DNA of 64,000 nucleotides from Methanomassiliicoccaceae archaeon COG_1 (GTDB lineage Archaea > Thermoplasmatota > Thermoplasmata > Methanomassiliicoccales > Methanomethylophilaceae). This document shows positions 16,751 through 24,592 of the stretch, one piece after another; position 1 is the stretch's first letter; the number at the start of each line of letters is the position of its first letter. The notes under the pieces were generated by a model, which made no database searches, was not told the origin of the DNA, and was given only the letters and a program-made list of their open reading frames with translations. The stretch lies in contig JAQQTI010000001.1 in assembly GCA_028561875.1 (NCBI GenBank), forward strand, positions 248,001 through 312,000. The letters are read 5' to 3'. The position numbers were made by a program, and so were the translations under genes.

Positions 16751-17589
16751 CTCGATCCCGCCTCGTACATCTTATCTAGCATTTCTGCGAGCGCATCGAC
16801 CAGCCCTTCGTCCACGCTCTCCTGCTCCCCGTTGAAGTTCAGCACAACCTTCCCGTTCTCTGCGGGTGCGCATCCGAAGTCCGCGCCGGCGGAGCCGCTG
16901 GTGCCGGTAGATTTCACGGTGAACGTGCTTCCGCTCGCGTTTATGGTGATTTTCGCTCCGCTCTTCGGCTCGACGATGGTCAGTCCCGCGGGGTAGTAAG
17001 ACGAGAATTTGCTCGAGACAGTCCTCATGATTTCGTTGTCGGACATGGCGCAGGTCATTGTCGCGTCGTTCCCCGAGGCCTCCGCGGTAACGCGTCCGCC
17101 ATTGTCCGAGAGGCGCACACCTATCTCCACATCCGAGATGTGGTCTCCGAGCCATTCGATGTAGGAGAAGTGGAGCTTCGCGACGATGGGGGTCTTGGCC
17201 CCGTCCTCTTTGCCGATTTCGTCGGCCATTCCGGCCATCACAAGGTATATTGGCATATTGGCGTAGAGATGGATTCTCGTGGGCTCTCCCGGCTTAAGCG
17301 TGACGCGCTCTTTGCCGGGGTCTCCGACGAAGTAGTCCCCGCTCGGAGACTTCACGTATATGTCCATGTAGACGTCGTCGATGTTCTTTCCCATGTGGGA
17401 GGTGACGTTGTAGTACTGGTCGACGATGAACTTCCCGTCTTTGTACGATATCCCGTCACCGTACGGGTCACTGACCTCGATGGGCGGGATTTCCTTAGGC
17501 AGGGCCGGGACGAAAGATACCGATAGCACTGTGGCGATGATTGCGATGGCAATCACCGTGGCGACGATTTTTGGAACGTTCCTTTCCAT
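16747..17589 (-). CDS. Hypothetical membrane-anchored extracytoplasmic protein
   Basis: 280 residues. One N-terminal hydrophobic helix (KIVATVIAIAIIATVLSVSF) followed by a soluble, beta-rich region that likely faces outside (IEVSDPYGDGISYKDGKFIV and later repeats of short strands). Open reading continues upstream, but ATG 17589 gives the clean signal-anchor. No domain recognised. It forms a two-gene operon with the following membrane protein. Confidence 0.6.
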   Translation of the reverse strand: MERNVPKIVATVIAIAIIATVLSVSFVPALPKEIPPIEVSDPYGDGISYKDGKFIVDQYYNVTSHMGKNIDDVYMDIYVKSPSGDYFVGDPGKERVTLKPGEPTRIHLYANMPIYLVMAGMADEIGKEDGAKTPIVAKLHFSYIEWLGDHISDVEIGVRLSDNGGRVTAEASGNDATMTCAMSDNEIMRTVSSKFSSYYPAGLTIVEPKSGAKITINASGSTFTVKSTGTSGSAGADFGCAPAENGKVVLNFNGEQESVDEGLVDALAEMLDKMYEAGSR

Positions 17590-17639
17590 ACTAACAGCGA
17601 TGTAACGGCGTCTGTTCCTATAAATAGAGGTGGGGTGGA

Positions 17640-17837
17640 TTAGAGGAAGTATCCGATTAAGAGGAGTATTGCGGTGCCGGCGGTCGCGACGGTGAAGACG
17701 GCATTGTCCCTCCTCTTTTCCCTCCCAATCCGCCTCTGGTCGGCGTAGTAGCACTCCTCCGAGCAATATGCTTGTTCGAACGGTATGGCGTCCCCGCAGT
17801 ATCTGCAGTGGTCGTGCTCGGGGAGGTCCAAGGGCAT
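17640..17837 (-). CDS. DUF2116-type zinc-ribbon membrane protein
   Basis: 65 residues. N-terminal zinc-ribbon pattern HCRYCGDAIP and YCSEECYYADQRRI, then a single C-terminal helix (AVFTVATAGTAILLLIGYFL). This is the layout of the small archaeal DUF2116 family, of unknown function. Stop is TAA. Confidence 0.7.
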   Translation of the reverse strand: MPLDLPEHDHCRYCGDAIPFEQAYCSEECYYADQRRIGREKRRDNAVFTVATAGTAILLLIGYFL

Positions 17838-17890
17838 GCCCTCTCCATCGCGGACGTAGGTTAAAATTGTTTCACGACCTAACCGCGACT

Positions 17891-18682
17891 ATGGAAGGCG
17901 GGAGGAGGTTCGGTCGCTTGGAGTCCGACTCCTGGGCGGACATTGGGAAGGTGCGCGGCGCGCGGGTTCTGGTCGCCGGTGTGGGTGCGCTCGGCAACGA
18001 GACCGTTAAGGACCTTGCGCTTCTCGGCTTCAGGCACATCGTCGTCGCCGACCCCGGCGTCGTGTCGGAACCCGACCTCGGCCGCTGCCTGTTCTTCCGC
18101 GAAAGGGACGTGGGTAGAAAGAAGGCGGAGGTCGTCGCCGCCCGTGTGAAGGAGATGTGCCCCGCGGCCGCGTTTACTCCCGATACGGATACCATACAGA
18201 AGGCGGAGGGGTGGAACTATGACGTCGTCCTTGGGAGCATGGGCTCCGTGCATGGGCGCATCTACGCCAACTCCCGTTCAAAGATGTTCCGTGTGCCGTA
18301 CGTCGATGCTGTCGTCGACGGATTCCGGGGCAGGTTGCAGGTCGTCCTCCCGGACGGCCCCTGTCTCGAGTGTGGTATGTCTCGCTCGAAGGAATCGCCG
18401 CCCGCCCCGGATGCCAGGAAGCCCGCCGACGCCACCACTGTGGCGGTGTTGGCAGGGATGCAGGCCCGCGAGGCGCTGAAGATCGCCTGCCGCCGGTTCG
18501 ATCTGTGCGTGAAGGGAGTGATCTACTACGACGGCATCTCGGGGAGGGTCGAGGTCCTGGGCATGGGGATTGACAGGGCCTGCCCGAACCACGTCCCGCT
18601 GAAGCATTCCCGGAGGTGGCGAAGGCGGAGCGCGCCGTGCCCGGGGCAGAGGTATTCGTGGCCGAATCTGCCGCGAGCGTGA
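17891..18682 (+). CDS. E1-like ThiF/MoeB-family adenylyltransferase
   Basis: Activates the C-terminus of a ubiquitin-like or sulfur-carrier protein by adenylation. The nucleotide loop VLVAGVGALGNETVKDLALL, the FRERDVGRKKAEV segment and a zinc site (CLECGM paired with ACPNH near the C-terminus) are visible. ATG 17891 is chosen because a TATA-like GTTAAAATTG lies ~25 bp upstream (17860-17869). The 3' end overlaps a JAB-like gene by 67 nt, and E1-like plus JAB-like is the classic pairing in ubiquitin-like or sulfur-transfer modules. The carrier protein is not in this window. Confidence 0.8.
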   Translation: MEGGRRFGRLESDSWADIGKVRGARVLVAGVGALGNETVKDLALLGFRHIVVADPGVVSEPDLGRCLFFRERDVGRKKAEVVAARVKEMCPAAAFTPDTDTIQKAEGWNYDVVLGSMGSVHGRIYANSRSKMFRVPYVDAVVDGFRGRLQVVLPDGPCLECGMSRSKESPPAPDARKPADATTVAVLAGMQAREALKIACRRFDLCVKGVIYYDGISGRVEVLGMGIDRACPNHVPLKHSRRWRRRSAPCPGQRYSWPNLPRA

Positions 18683-19608
18683 TTGCCGCCATTGCCGACG
18701 AGGCCTGCGGCGGGGAAGCATCCTACGGGTTCCTTACCGGCGAGACCCGTGAGGATTCCCTTGGGAGGTACCTAGTTTTAACGGGGGTTTCGGAGGAGCG
18801 TACCGATTCAGCGGTCGGATGGTACCGCATCTCGGAGTCCAGGGGTCACATCATGTCGGATGCCGACGTCAAAGAACACATAGACATGTTCGGGGGAACG
18901 CCTGCGGTCGCCGTCATGGCCGATCCGAAGCGCTCGATGTTCGCGGCATACGTCGTCAAAAACGGAAAATCGCGGACGGCCAGGGTCGTCGTGCTTGAGG
19001 GCGTCCGACCCTCAAACCCAGATGGCGTGCCGGTTGCGCATATCCTCCTCGGTCGCGCCCAGCTTCCTCATGAGTTCGGGCACCATGGAGTCGAAGAAAA
19101 GAAACGCGGCCCCCTCGAAAACGGTACCGAGGGGGGCTTCGGCAGCGGTCGTCTTCCCGCGCCTCGAACCGATGAGGAGAACATCGTCGGAATTCGCCGC
19201 GAGATCGCTATCCCGTTCCGACGTTACGGAGTAGACGTGCGACCCTATCCTCTTCGCAATCTCCGCCGTCTTCACGATGGACATCGTGCTCCCGGTGTTG
19301 GAGACGAGTATGATGAGGTCGCCCTTAGCGATGATGGGGGTGGTCATATCGCCGATGAAGTTCACGCGGAACCCGAGCTGCACGAGGCGGACGGCAAAAG
19401 TCTGCGCAATCAACCCCGACCTCCCCACGCCGAAAATGAAGATCCTCTTTGCCGAGGTTATCAGGCCGGAGAGGTGCTCGCGCTCCGCCGGGCCGACATT
19501 CCTGAGCGCCTTTCCGCACTCATTCAGGAGGTACTCCAAGGTATCCAAGTGGTCACCTCTCTTCCTCCTTTTCGCCACCCTGTACCGACTTCGTGGCAGT
19601 GGCTTTAG
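18616..19608 (+). CDS. JAB/MPN-like protein without the JAMM metal site
   Basis: Only the first ~130 residues (to about 19010) look like protein. They resemble the JAB1/MPN fold: SYGFLTGETREDSLGRYLVL, then VGWYRISESRGHIMSDADV where active enzymes have an HxH...D metal site (VGWYHSHP...S..D). Here the histidines are replaced by Arg and Ser, so it is probably catalytically dead or binds partners. Beyond ~19010 the frame runs antisense through the hexuloisomerase gene to TAG at 19608, probably without meaning. Start is a GTG inside the E1-like gene. Confidence 0.6.
   Translation: MAKAERAVPGAEVFVAESAASVIAAIADEACGGEASYGFLTGETREDSLGRYLVLTGVSEERTDSAVGWYRISESRGHIMSDADVKEHIDMFGGTPAVAVMADPKRSMFAAYVVKNGKSRTARVVVLEGVRPSNPDGVPVAHILLGRAQLPHEFGHHGVEEKKRGPLENGTEGGFGSGRLPAPRTDEENIVGIRREIAIPFRRYGVDVRPYPLRNLRRLHDGHRAPGVGDEYDEVALSDDGGGHIADEVHAEPELHEADGKSLRNQPRPPHAENEDPLCRGYQAGEVLALRRADIPERLSALIQEVLQGIQVVTSLPPFRHPVPTSWQWL
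19012..19578 (-). CDS. hxlB: 6-phospho-3-hexuloisomerase-like SIS protein
   Basis: 188-residue single SIS-domain protein. RIFIFGVGRSGLIAQTFAVRL and ILVSNTGSTMSIV are the sugar-phosphate loops of the PHI family, which interconverts hexulose-6-phosphate and fructose-6-phosphate. In archaea PHI acts in ribulose monophosphate or pentose synthesis with a hexulose-phosphate synthase, not seen here. The N-terminus overlaps the end of the TIM-barrel gene by 26 nt, so they share a transcript. Confidence 0.82.
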   Translation of the reverse strand: MAKRRKRGDHLDTLEYLLNECGKALRNVGPAEREHLSGLITSAKRIFIFGVGRSGLIAQTFAVRLVQLGFRVNFIGDMTTPIIAKGDLIILVSNTGSTMSIVKTAEIAKRIGSHVYSVTSERDSDLAANSDDVLLIGSRRGKTTAAEAPLGTVFEGAAFLFFDSMVPELMRKLGATEEDMRNRHAIWV

Positions 19609-20683
19609 TGGCGGCCGCTTTAGCCGCGGCCTCTGCCTTCCGCCTCTCCTTGAGGAACTTGGCGGCGCGTTTGGAGAGCACCCTCTCGGTCAGGGTCCTC
19701 ATGTAGACGGCATCGTGCTCAAGGAGCGGCGACGTGGAGATGATTGTGATGTTGGTTCTGAGATCGGAGAGGGCCTCAGCGAGCCTTTCGAACTTCAGGT
19801 CGCCCTTCTTGATTGGGGTGAGCCATCTCTCGTTGCCGTCTGCGTCGTACTCGACGCTCGCGAACTCGGAGTAGATCATGTCGCCAGAGTACGGTCCGAC
19901 TTGGTCGAGGACGTCCATGAAGTCCTCGACGGTTATGAGGGAGCCGCAGGTCCTCGCATGGTGGTGGGCGAAATTCATCACAGGAGTGAGGCCGTCGACG
20001 GTGTCGCAGATATCCAGCACCTGTTCTAGGGAGCCCCATACGTCCTGGTTGCCGGTGACCTCGATTCCCAGCCTGGGCTTGAGGCCGGCGTCTTTCCACC
20101 ATCCGGTGAGGAAGCGCAGATTGGCCTCGATGTTCGCCTCGGTATCGAGGTCGGACCTCTCTCTGTCATAGGGGCCGAGGTTTGTGACCACGATGTCCCC
20201 GTCAAGGGCGTTGCAGACCGAGCCGGCGAAGCGTACGGTGTCTAGGCATTGCATGGCGAGTGATGCACAGGGGTCCTCCTCGTTGGCCGGGTCGGCTCCG
20301 AGGTCCATGTAGAACGGGGTGTGGACGGAGAGTTGCACGTCATGATTCTTTGCCACCTCGCCGAGGCGGGGAAGGTCGCTGAAACGGGCGTTGGCCCCGG
20401 AGTTCATCTCGATGAGGCTGTCATTGATGCTGACGATGGCCTCGGGGTCGAACACGACGTCTCCTTCCCTCATGATCCCTACCACGAAGCCGGAGTCCTG
20501 GTCTAGCTCCAACATGCTTTTTCCCACCTCGTATTCCTCGTCTGGCGGGCGGACGAAGGTCCTGGGTCTGACCAGCTGGATTTCCATGGCGGTGAGGGCA
20601 AGGTTGTGCACGTCCTCGATCCCGTCCTTGAATGTGCGCCCTTTGCATGACAGTGGAATTCCGGCGGGTCCGTATCTTATCAT
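19553..20683 (-). CDS. Xylose isomerase-like TIM-barrel (endonuclease IV-like) protein
   Basis: 376 residues. AP-endonuclease-2/xylose isomerase-like barrel: MEIQLVRPRTF, LSVHTPFYMDLG, LGIEVTGNQDVWGS, PVMNFAHHHART and YSEFASVEYDADGNE supply the expected His, Glu and Asp metal ligands. Archaeal members are often labelled deoxyribonuclease IV, but the substrate cannot be told from sequence. A low-complexity Lys/Ala/Thr tail follows residue ~350. A TATA-like GTTTAATAT lies at 20721-20729. Upstream bases to 20938 hold this promoter and that of rpl18e only. Confidence 0.72.
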   Translation of the reverse strand: MIRYGPAGIPLSCKGRTFKDGIEDVHNLALTAMEIQLVRPRTFVRPPDEEYEVGKSMLELDQDSGFVVGIMREGDVVFDPEAIVSINDSLIEMNSGANARFSDLPRLGEVAKNHDVQLSVHTPFYMDLGADPANEEDPCASLAMQCLDTVRFAGSVCNALDGDIVVTNLGPYDRERSDLDTEANIEANLRFLTGWWKDAGLKPRLGIEVTGNQDVWGSLEQVLDICDTVDGLTPVMNFAHHHARTCGSLITVEDFMDVLDQVGPYSGDMIYSEFASVEYDADGNERWLTPIKKGDLKFERLAEALSDLRTNITIISTSPLLEHDAVYMRTLTERVLSKRAAKFLKERRKAEAAAKAAATKATATKSVQGGEKEEER

Positions 20684-20882
20684 GGGGAATCACGTACCAA
20701 TCCAGTCAGTCGCACGTGCAATATTAAACTTCGTACATTGCGCACGCTGACAGGTGCTGTGCGCGCAGGGTCTCCAGCGACAATCAGCCCCATAATGCAC
20801 CAGATTCCAGCACCGACGACCTCCTGCCTCTCCCGCGTAGGTGACGCCTCCTTAACTGTCTCACTTGTGAGCAGGGGCCTAC

Positions 20883-20891
20883 CTTTATATG
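20883..20891 (+). promoter_or_regulatory. TATA box of the rpl18e operon
   Basis: CTTTATATG about 50 bp before the rpl18e ATG, leaving a leader of ~25 nt that contains GGGAGAG as a Shine-Dalgarno-like element. Confidence 0.6.
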
Positions 20892-20938
20892 GGAGGCCAT
20901 CATACGAGCGATTTACCCCATGTCGGGAGAGTCAGAAC

Positions 20939-21307
20939 ATGAGCAAAACATGTGCTAAGACGAATCCTCAGCTGGTGGCCCTGATCGCAGATCTAAAGGC
21001 CAAAACCCGCGAGGATTCGAAGGCGGCGATCTGGCGAGACATCGCGCTTCGGCTAGAATCACCCCATCGGGTGTGGGCCGAGGCGAATCTCAGCAAGATC
21101 GAGAGATACGCGAAGGACGGAGACACCATCGTCGTCCCGGGGAAGGTCCTTGCGGCGGGCGACATCACCAAGGCGGTGAACGTCGCGGCCTACAGTTTCA
21201 GTAGCAAGGCCGCGGCCGAGATTGCTAAGGCTGGCGGAAAGGTCATGACCATCAGGGAACTTATGGATGAGAACCCCAAAGGTTCTAACGTCAGAATCAT
21301 AGGGTGA
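20939..21307 (+). CDS. rpl18e: 50S ribosomal protein L18e (eL18)
   Basis: 122 residues. TNPQLVALIADLKAKTREDS at the start, VVPGKVLAAGDITKAVNVAAYSFS in the middle and the C-terminal GGKVMTIRELMDENPKGSNV are diagnostic. First gene of the conserved archaeal L18e-L13-S9-RpoN cluster; its TGA is 5 nt before the L13 ATG. Confidence 0.95.
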   Translation: MSKTCAKTNPQLVALIADLKAKTREDSKAAIWRDIALRLESPHRVWAEANLSKIERYAKDGDTIVVPGKVLAAGDITKAVNVAAYSFSSKAAAEIAKAGGKVMTIRELMDENPKGSNVRIIG

Positions 21308-21312
21308 TCGGA

Positions 21313-21741
21313 ATGGCCGTCACAGTTATCGATGCAAGAAATCTGGTCTACGGAAGACTCGCGAGCAATGTGGCCGAAATGGTCCTCAACGGTGATGAGG
21401 TGGTCGTCCTCAACGCCGAGCAGATTGTAATCACCGGCGAAAGGGCCGAGATATTCAGGGACTTCAAAGCCAAAGTCGACCGCGGTGACATCTCCAAGAG
21501 AAAGGGCCCCTTCTATCCTCGCAGGGCGGACCTCCTCTTCAAGAGGTGCGTGAGGGGCATGATTCCCTGGCAGTCCGCCACAGGTAGGGAGGCCTTCAGG
21601 AGGCTCCACGTCTTCGTTGGCGCCCCCAGGCAGTTCGAGAGCAGCCAGAAAGTTAGGCCCGCCGAGGCCGACAAGGCGGTCGGGAGCAAATACGTCAGCC
21701 TCGGGGAAGTCGCCGAGTTCCTCGGGTCCAATGTGAGGTGA
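21313..21741 (+). CDS. rpl13: 50S ribosomal protein L13 (uL13)
   Basis: 142 residues. VIDARNLVYGRLASNVAEMV, the GPFYPRRADLLFKRCVRGMIPW core and AFRRLHVFVGAP are typical. A GTG three codons earlier is in frame, but GGTGATC just before ATG 21313 fits the archaeal anti-Shine-Dalgarno, so ATG is chosen. Confidence 0.95.
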   Translation: MAVTVIDARNLVYGRLASNVAEMVLNGDEVVVLNAEQIVITGERAEIFRDFKAKVDRGDISKRKGPFYPRRADLLFKRCVRGMIPWQSATGREAFRRLHVFVGAPRQFESSQKVRPAEADKAVGSKYVSLGEVAEFLGSNVR

Positions 21742-21745
21742 TCCA

Positions 21746-22144
21746 ATGGAGACAGTGAACACAAGCGGAAAAAGGAAAACCGCAGTCGCCAGGGCGACAA
21801 TCAAGGAGGGCACGGGCAAGGTAACCGTCAACAAGACCCCTCTGGCGATTTACACCCCCGAGCTCGCCAGGCTCAAAATCGAGGAGCCCCTGCAGCTCGT
21901 GCCCGAGAAAGCCTCTGAGGTCGACATCTCCGTCACCGTCCAAGGCGGCGGCATAATGGGACAGGCCGCGGCCGTCAGGACCGCAATCGCCCGCGGGCTC
22001 GTCGACTTCTATAAGGACGACGATCTGGAGGTCCTCTTCAAAACCTACGACAGGACCCTCATCATCAACGATGACAGAAGGAAGCTGCCGAAGAAGCCCA
22101 TGGGCCGCGGTGCTCGCGCGAAGAAGCAGAAGTCCTACAGGTGA
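21746..22144 (+). CDS. rps9: 30S ribosomal protein S9 (uS9)
   Basis: 132 residues with the GKRKTAVARATIKEGTGKV start, VTVQGGGIMGQAAAVRTAIARG and the basic tail ending KKQKSYR that reaches the P-site tRNA. It starts 4 nt after the L13 stop. Confidence 0.95.
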   Translation: METVNTSGKRKTAVARATIKEGTGKVTVNKTPLAIYTPELARLKIEEPLQLVPEKASEVDISVTVQGGGIMGQAAAVRTAIARGLVDFYKDDDLEVLFKTYDRTLIINDDRRKLPKKPMGRGARAKKQKSYR

Positions 22145-22150
22145 TTATTG

Positions 22151-22342
22151 ATGATAATACCCGTGAGATGCTTCACCTGCGGAAAGGTCGTGGGTTCCGC
22201 CTACCCCGAGTATGTAAAGCGTGTCAAGATGGGAGAGGACCCCAAGAAGGTCCTGGACGACATGGGTTTCGAAAGATACTGCTGCCGCAGGATGATCATT
22301 GCCCACGCCGATCTCATCGGAGAGATCGCACCGCTGGGATGA
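22151..22342 (+). CDS. rpoN: RNA polymerase subunit N
   Basis: 63 residues. [18 protein letters not shown] and [11 protein letters not shown] give the zinc-bundle pattern CxxC...CC that binds the RpoD/L platform of archaeal RNA polymerase. The ATG at 22151 is 6 nt after the rps9 stop. Confidence 0.95.
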   Translation: MIIPVRCFTCGKVVGSAYPEYVKRVKMGEDPKKVLDDMGFERYCCRRMIIAHADLIGEIAPLG

Positions 22343-22392
22343 ACTTCAGATCTCACAAACCTTTTATTCGAAACCCATTATCACAGAAACAC

Positions 22393-22468
22393 GGGCCCTT
22401 GGGGTAGCTTGGTATCCTTCATGCTTGGGGTGCATGTGACCCCGGTTCAAATCCGAGGGGGCCCACCA
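22393..22468 (+). tRNA. tRNA-Pro (GGG)
   Basis: 76 nt with CCA encoded. Acceptor stem 22393-22399/22458-22464, discriminator A, D stem GGGU/AUCC, anticodon stem CAUGC/GCAUG enclosing UUGGGGU (anticodon GGG), and T-loop UUCAAAU. Its 3' end is the attachment core repeated at 27548 and 29087. It lies ~50 bp after rpoN. Confidence 0.93.
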
Positions 22469-22483
22469 TCCTATGTTCTGGCC
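22458..22483 (+). repeat. Attachment core copy 1 (tRNA-Pro 3' end)
   Basis: 26 bp, from the 3' acceptor strand of tRNA-Pro to 15 bp past CCA, are identical to 27548-27573. 21 bp starting 3 nt earlier (22455-22475) match 29087-29107. A tRNA 3' end repeated downstream is the hallmark of site-specific integration. Confidence 0.88.
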
Positions 22484-22500
22484 AGAATTCAATAGATTTT

Positions 22501-22536
22501 CCGCCGGATTTCGGCGGCTGTGTTTCCCCGTTTTTT
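22501..22536 (+). terminator. Hairpin and T-run after tRNA-Pro
   Basis: CCGCCG-GATTT-CGGCGG (22501-22517) followed 13 nt later by six T. It probably ends the rpl18e-rpoN-tRNA transcript or insulates the element. Confidence 0.5.
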
Positions 22537-22638
22537 GTTCACTTGTTCACCCTATATTGTATATTTTTGTATGATTCTATTAATACAATTAAGGAGTTGG
22601 ATGGGTGAACAGAGGGTGAACAAGCAAATTTGTTCACC
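22535..22638. repeat. TTGTTCAC repeats around an AT-rich core
   Basis: Two tandem TTGTTCAC (22535, 22543), then ~55 bp of AT-rich DNA, then inverted copies (GTGAACAG 22605, GTGAACAA 22616) and one more forward copy (22630). The last two form a palindrome with 9-bp arms (GGTGAACAA/TTGTTCACC) and a 6-bp spacer. Such iterons beside an AT-rich segment fit an origin or a multi-site operator. Confidence 0.6.
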
Positions 22639-22675
22639 TAGGTATACTTTATAGCTCTACAACTCATCTGTCTGC

Positions 22676-22771
22676 ATGGACAACCGCATCCTATCCTGCC
22701 TTGCCGCCGTGATCGTCCTCTCCGCGGCGTTCGCCGGCGCGGCGACGGATCCGACGTACGGAGCGCCATGA
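22676..22771 (+). CDS. 31-residue signal-peptide-like ORF
   Basis: Short frame with a hydrophobic core (ILSCLAAVIVLSAAFAGAA) like a signal peptide. A TATA-like ACTTTATAG lies ~25 bp upstream. Its TGA overlaps the next ATG (ATGA). Possibly a leader peptide or the stump of a secreted protein. Confidence 0.3.
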   Translation: MDNRILSCLAAVIVLSAAFAGAATDPTYGAP

Positions 22772-23469
22772 GGTGCCTCCTGGATGACTCGGTGGAAATC
22801 GACTGGCTGCACCGCAGGGACGGGAGCGCCCCATGCTCCGCCGGAGGAGGCGCGGATGCAGTTGACCCTCGAGCTCGAGCCTCTTCGCCCTCCCCCCTCG
22901 CGGCCGCGGGCGCAGCGGACGTACAGGTGGCCGGACCGGGCGGGCGCCCCTCCACCGCCTGCACGGTGGACCAGCTGGCCCTCGCCACCGGCCTCGGCAA
23001 ATCGCAGGTCGTCGCCGCCTCCGTCAGGCTGGCGGCCGTCATTGTCAACGCCGCCGGCCCCGGAGCCCTCGCGGCCGCGGCGGACCCCCGCATCGCGGAG
23101 GCGGCGGCGCGGATGGTCGGGGAGATGATCGGAGGAATCGCGGACGGCGGGCGTCGGCAGGGGCGAGAGGAGGAGGCGCAGGGAGGCTGCCCGCGCGGCC
23201 CCGAGGGACGCCGACGGACGGTTCCTGAAGAGGGACAGGACGTACCTAGTCGTCGACGACTTCGGCGACGTCGTCGCATACTCCTCCCAAGAACCGACTT
23301 TCGGATACGCCGTGACGACAACCGAGAATCTCGAGAGCTTCGGCGACATCTCAAGGAGGCGCCGCATCAGGAGCGGGCATCCGAGGACGGAGGTCAAGGC
23401 GAACAAGGACACCCCCGACGAACTGAAGAGAGTATCCGAGGAGATATCCGCGCTCGGCCTCCGTCATAA
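22768..23469 (+). CDS. Uncertain element ORF with possible RHH-like stretch
   Basis: Open frame coupled to the short ORF before it. Residues ~65-130 (TVDQLALATGLGKSQVVAAS, then VRLAAVIVNA) have some regularity of a DNA-binding segment. Flanking parts are Arg/Pro/Gly-rich and may be read in the wrong frame. A competing start with GGAGG before MQLTLELEP lies in another frame at 22856. The coding frame probably shifts to the one used by the DUF3800 protein near 23150-23190. Unrecognised. Confidence 0.3.
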   Translation: MRCLLDDSVEIDWLHRRDGSAPCSAGGGADAVDPRARASSPSPLAAAGAADVQVAGPGGRPSTACTVDQLALATGLGKSQVVAASVRLAAVIVNAAGPGALAAAADPRIAEAAARMVGEMIGGIADGGRRQGREEEAQGGCPRGPEGRRRTVPEEGQDVPSRRRLRRRRRILLPRTDFRIRRDDNRESRELRRHLKEAPHQERASEDGGQGEQGHPRRTEESIRGDIRARPPS

Positions 23470-23863
23470 AGCCGTCTATGTCAAAAAAACATCTCCTCCA
23501 CTGTTCTGGAAAATAACCCAAGGCAAGGAAGAAGCCGATAGATTGTGGAAGAAGAGAAAAGCCAATATCCGCAGGCAGGTTCTGAGCGAGGCCCTAGACG
23601 ACTCCCTCCGCGGGAAGAAGGGGGAGATCGTGGTGATTGTTGACGACCACTCTTCGTATAGGAACATCCCGACACTCTGCGCATCGAAGTCGAAACCGGG
23701 CCTGAGAACCGTCTCCGGCGACAAATACGATTCGGCGCACGGGAGATACCGTGACGCCCTCCAGACGCAGGACTACGTGGCGAACGCTGCGTACAGCGAC
23801 ACGAAAGGGCATCACGAGAGGCGGAGGATGCTCCGGATGAGGATGAAGAAGCTGCGAAAATAA
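23150..23863 (+). CDS. DUF3800-like protein lacking a clear start
   Basis: About 237 residues ending at TAA. The DUF3800 (RNase H-like) layout is visible: DADGRFLKRDRTYLVVDDFGD at the first acidic strand, FGYAVTTTEN, EVKANKDTPDELKRVSEEIS, VVIVDDHSSYRN and a late DALQTQDYVANAAY. No ATG, GTG or TTG begins the frame upstream of the first acidic motif; the first GTG (23312) lies after it. So translation must enter from the preceding frame by a frameshift, or the 5' end is broken. DUF3800 proteins are common in mobile and defence loci; activity unknown. Confidence 0.55.
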   Translation, partial: GVGRGERRRRREAARAAPRDADGRFLKRDRTYLVVDDFGDVVAYSSQEPTFGYAVTTTENLESFGDISRRRRIRSGHPRTEVKANKDTPDELKRVSEEISALGLRHKAVYVKKTSPPLFWKITQGKEEADRLWKKRKANIRRQVLSEALDDSLRGKKGEIVVIVDDHSSYRNIPTLCASKSKPGLRTVSGDKYDSAHGRYRDALQTQDYVANAAYSDTKGHHERRRMLRMRMKKLRK

Positions 23864-24302
23864 CGCAGAGGCGGCGGGACACGTGCAACCCGCCGCTCTG
23901 CGGCTTCCGGTAAGGGGCAGGCACCCCTCGTTCCTCCGTAGCGGCAGTCATTCTATTCGTTGCGCGTATATAAACCCTCCCTGGATTTTCGGTTTGCATC
24001 TTTTTCTCCCAGTTAAATCCGTTCCGGAACATGATGTTTCGGATACTCGGGGCGAGGGCCGGGCCCCCGGCCGCCGCGTCTATCCGAGATGATTGGAATG
24101 GACATCGGATTCCTTACCTCAATGACCGGGCTCGCCGCGTGGCTGTGATGATGATCGCCGCGGACGCCGTGCGGGGATGCCGAGGGAGGGCGGGTCCGAG
24201 CTAGAGGAGAAGATATATACTCCTTACGATGATGAGAACTGCGGGAAGATGACGGCTCCTCTCGGAGCCGGACCCTTGAGGCGGGTCAGATTCGATCATC
24301 CC
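23864..24302. other. Non-coding stretch within the element
   Basis: No convincing gene. A TATA-like GATATATACTCC (~24210) lies upstream of a run of ATGATG, but the frames that follow look like noise. Confidence 0.4.
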
Positions 24303-24473
24303 TTAGGGGATGTCGATGACGACCGCTCCCTCACCGGTCGCGATCGTCAGCCGGATGCCGTGCTTCCGACAGCTGATGCCGATCACGAAGATCTTCTCAC
24401 CCCCTGCCGGGACGGTTCCTGGCGCACCGAGAGTGAAGGTCCTGGTGCACCAGAACTTTCCGTTTCCCGGCAT
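24303..24473 (-). CDS. 56-residue conserved-looking small protein
   Basis: Frame of 56 codons with an excellent AAGGAGGG directly before its ATG and a TATA-like TTTAT tract at ~24497-24508. The sequence is soluble and beta-rich (FWCTRTFTLGAPGTVPAGGE, then KIFVIGISCRKHGIRL) and ends at TAA. No family recognised. It is transcribed opposite to the flanking DUF3800 genes and may be a separate control or antidote protein (speculative). Confidence 0.5.
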   Translation of the reverse strand: MPGNGKFWCTRTFTLGAPGTVPAGGEKIFVIGISCRKHGIRLTIATGEGAVVIDIP

Positions 24474-24592
24474 CCCTCCTTATGCCGCCTTCCCGAAATA
24501 AACATATCGGGATTCTCAATCCTAAAAAAACGTCCGGAGCCTCTCGCCCTTTTCCAATTCCATTTGGCGGACCCCAGGGCGGAGGGGGGCGT

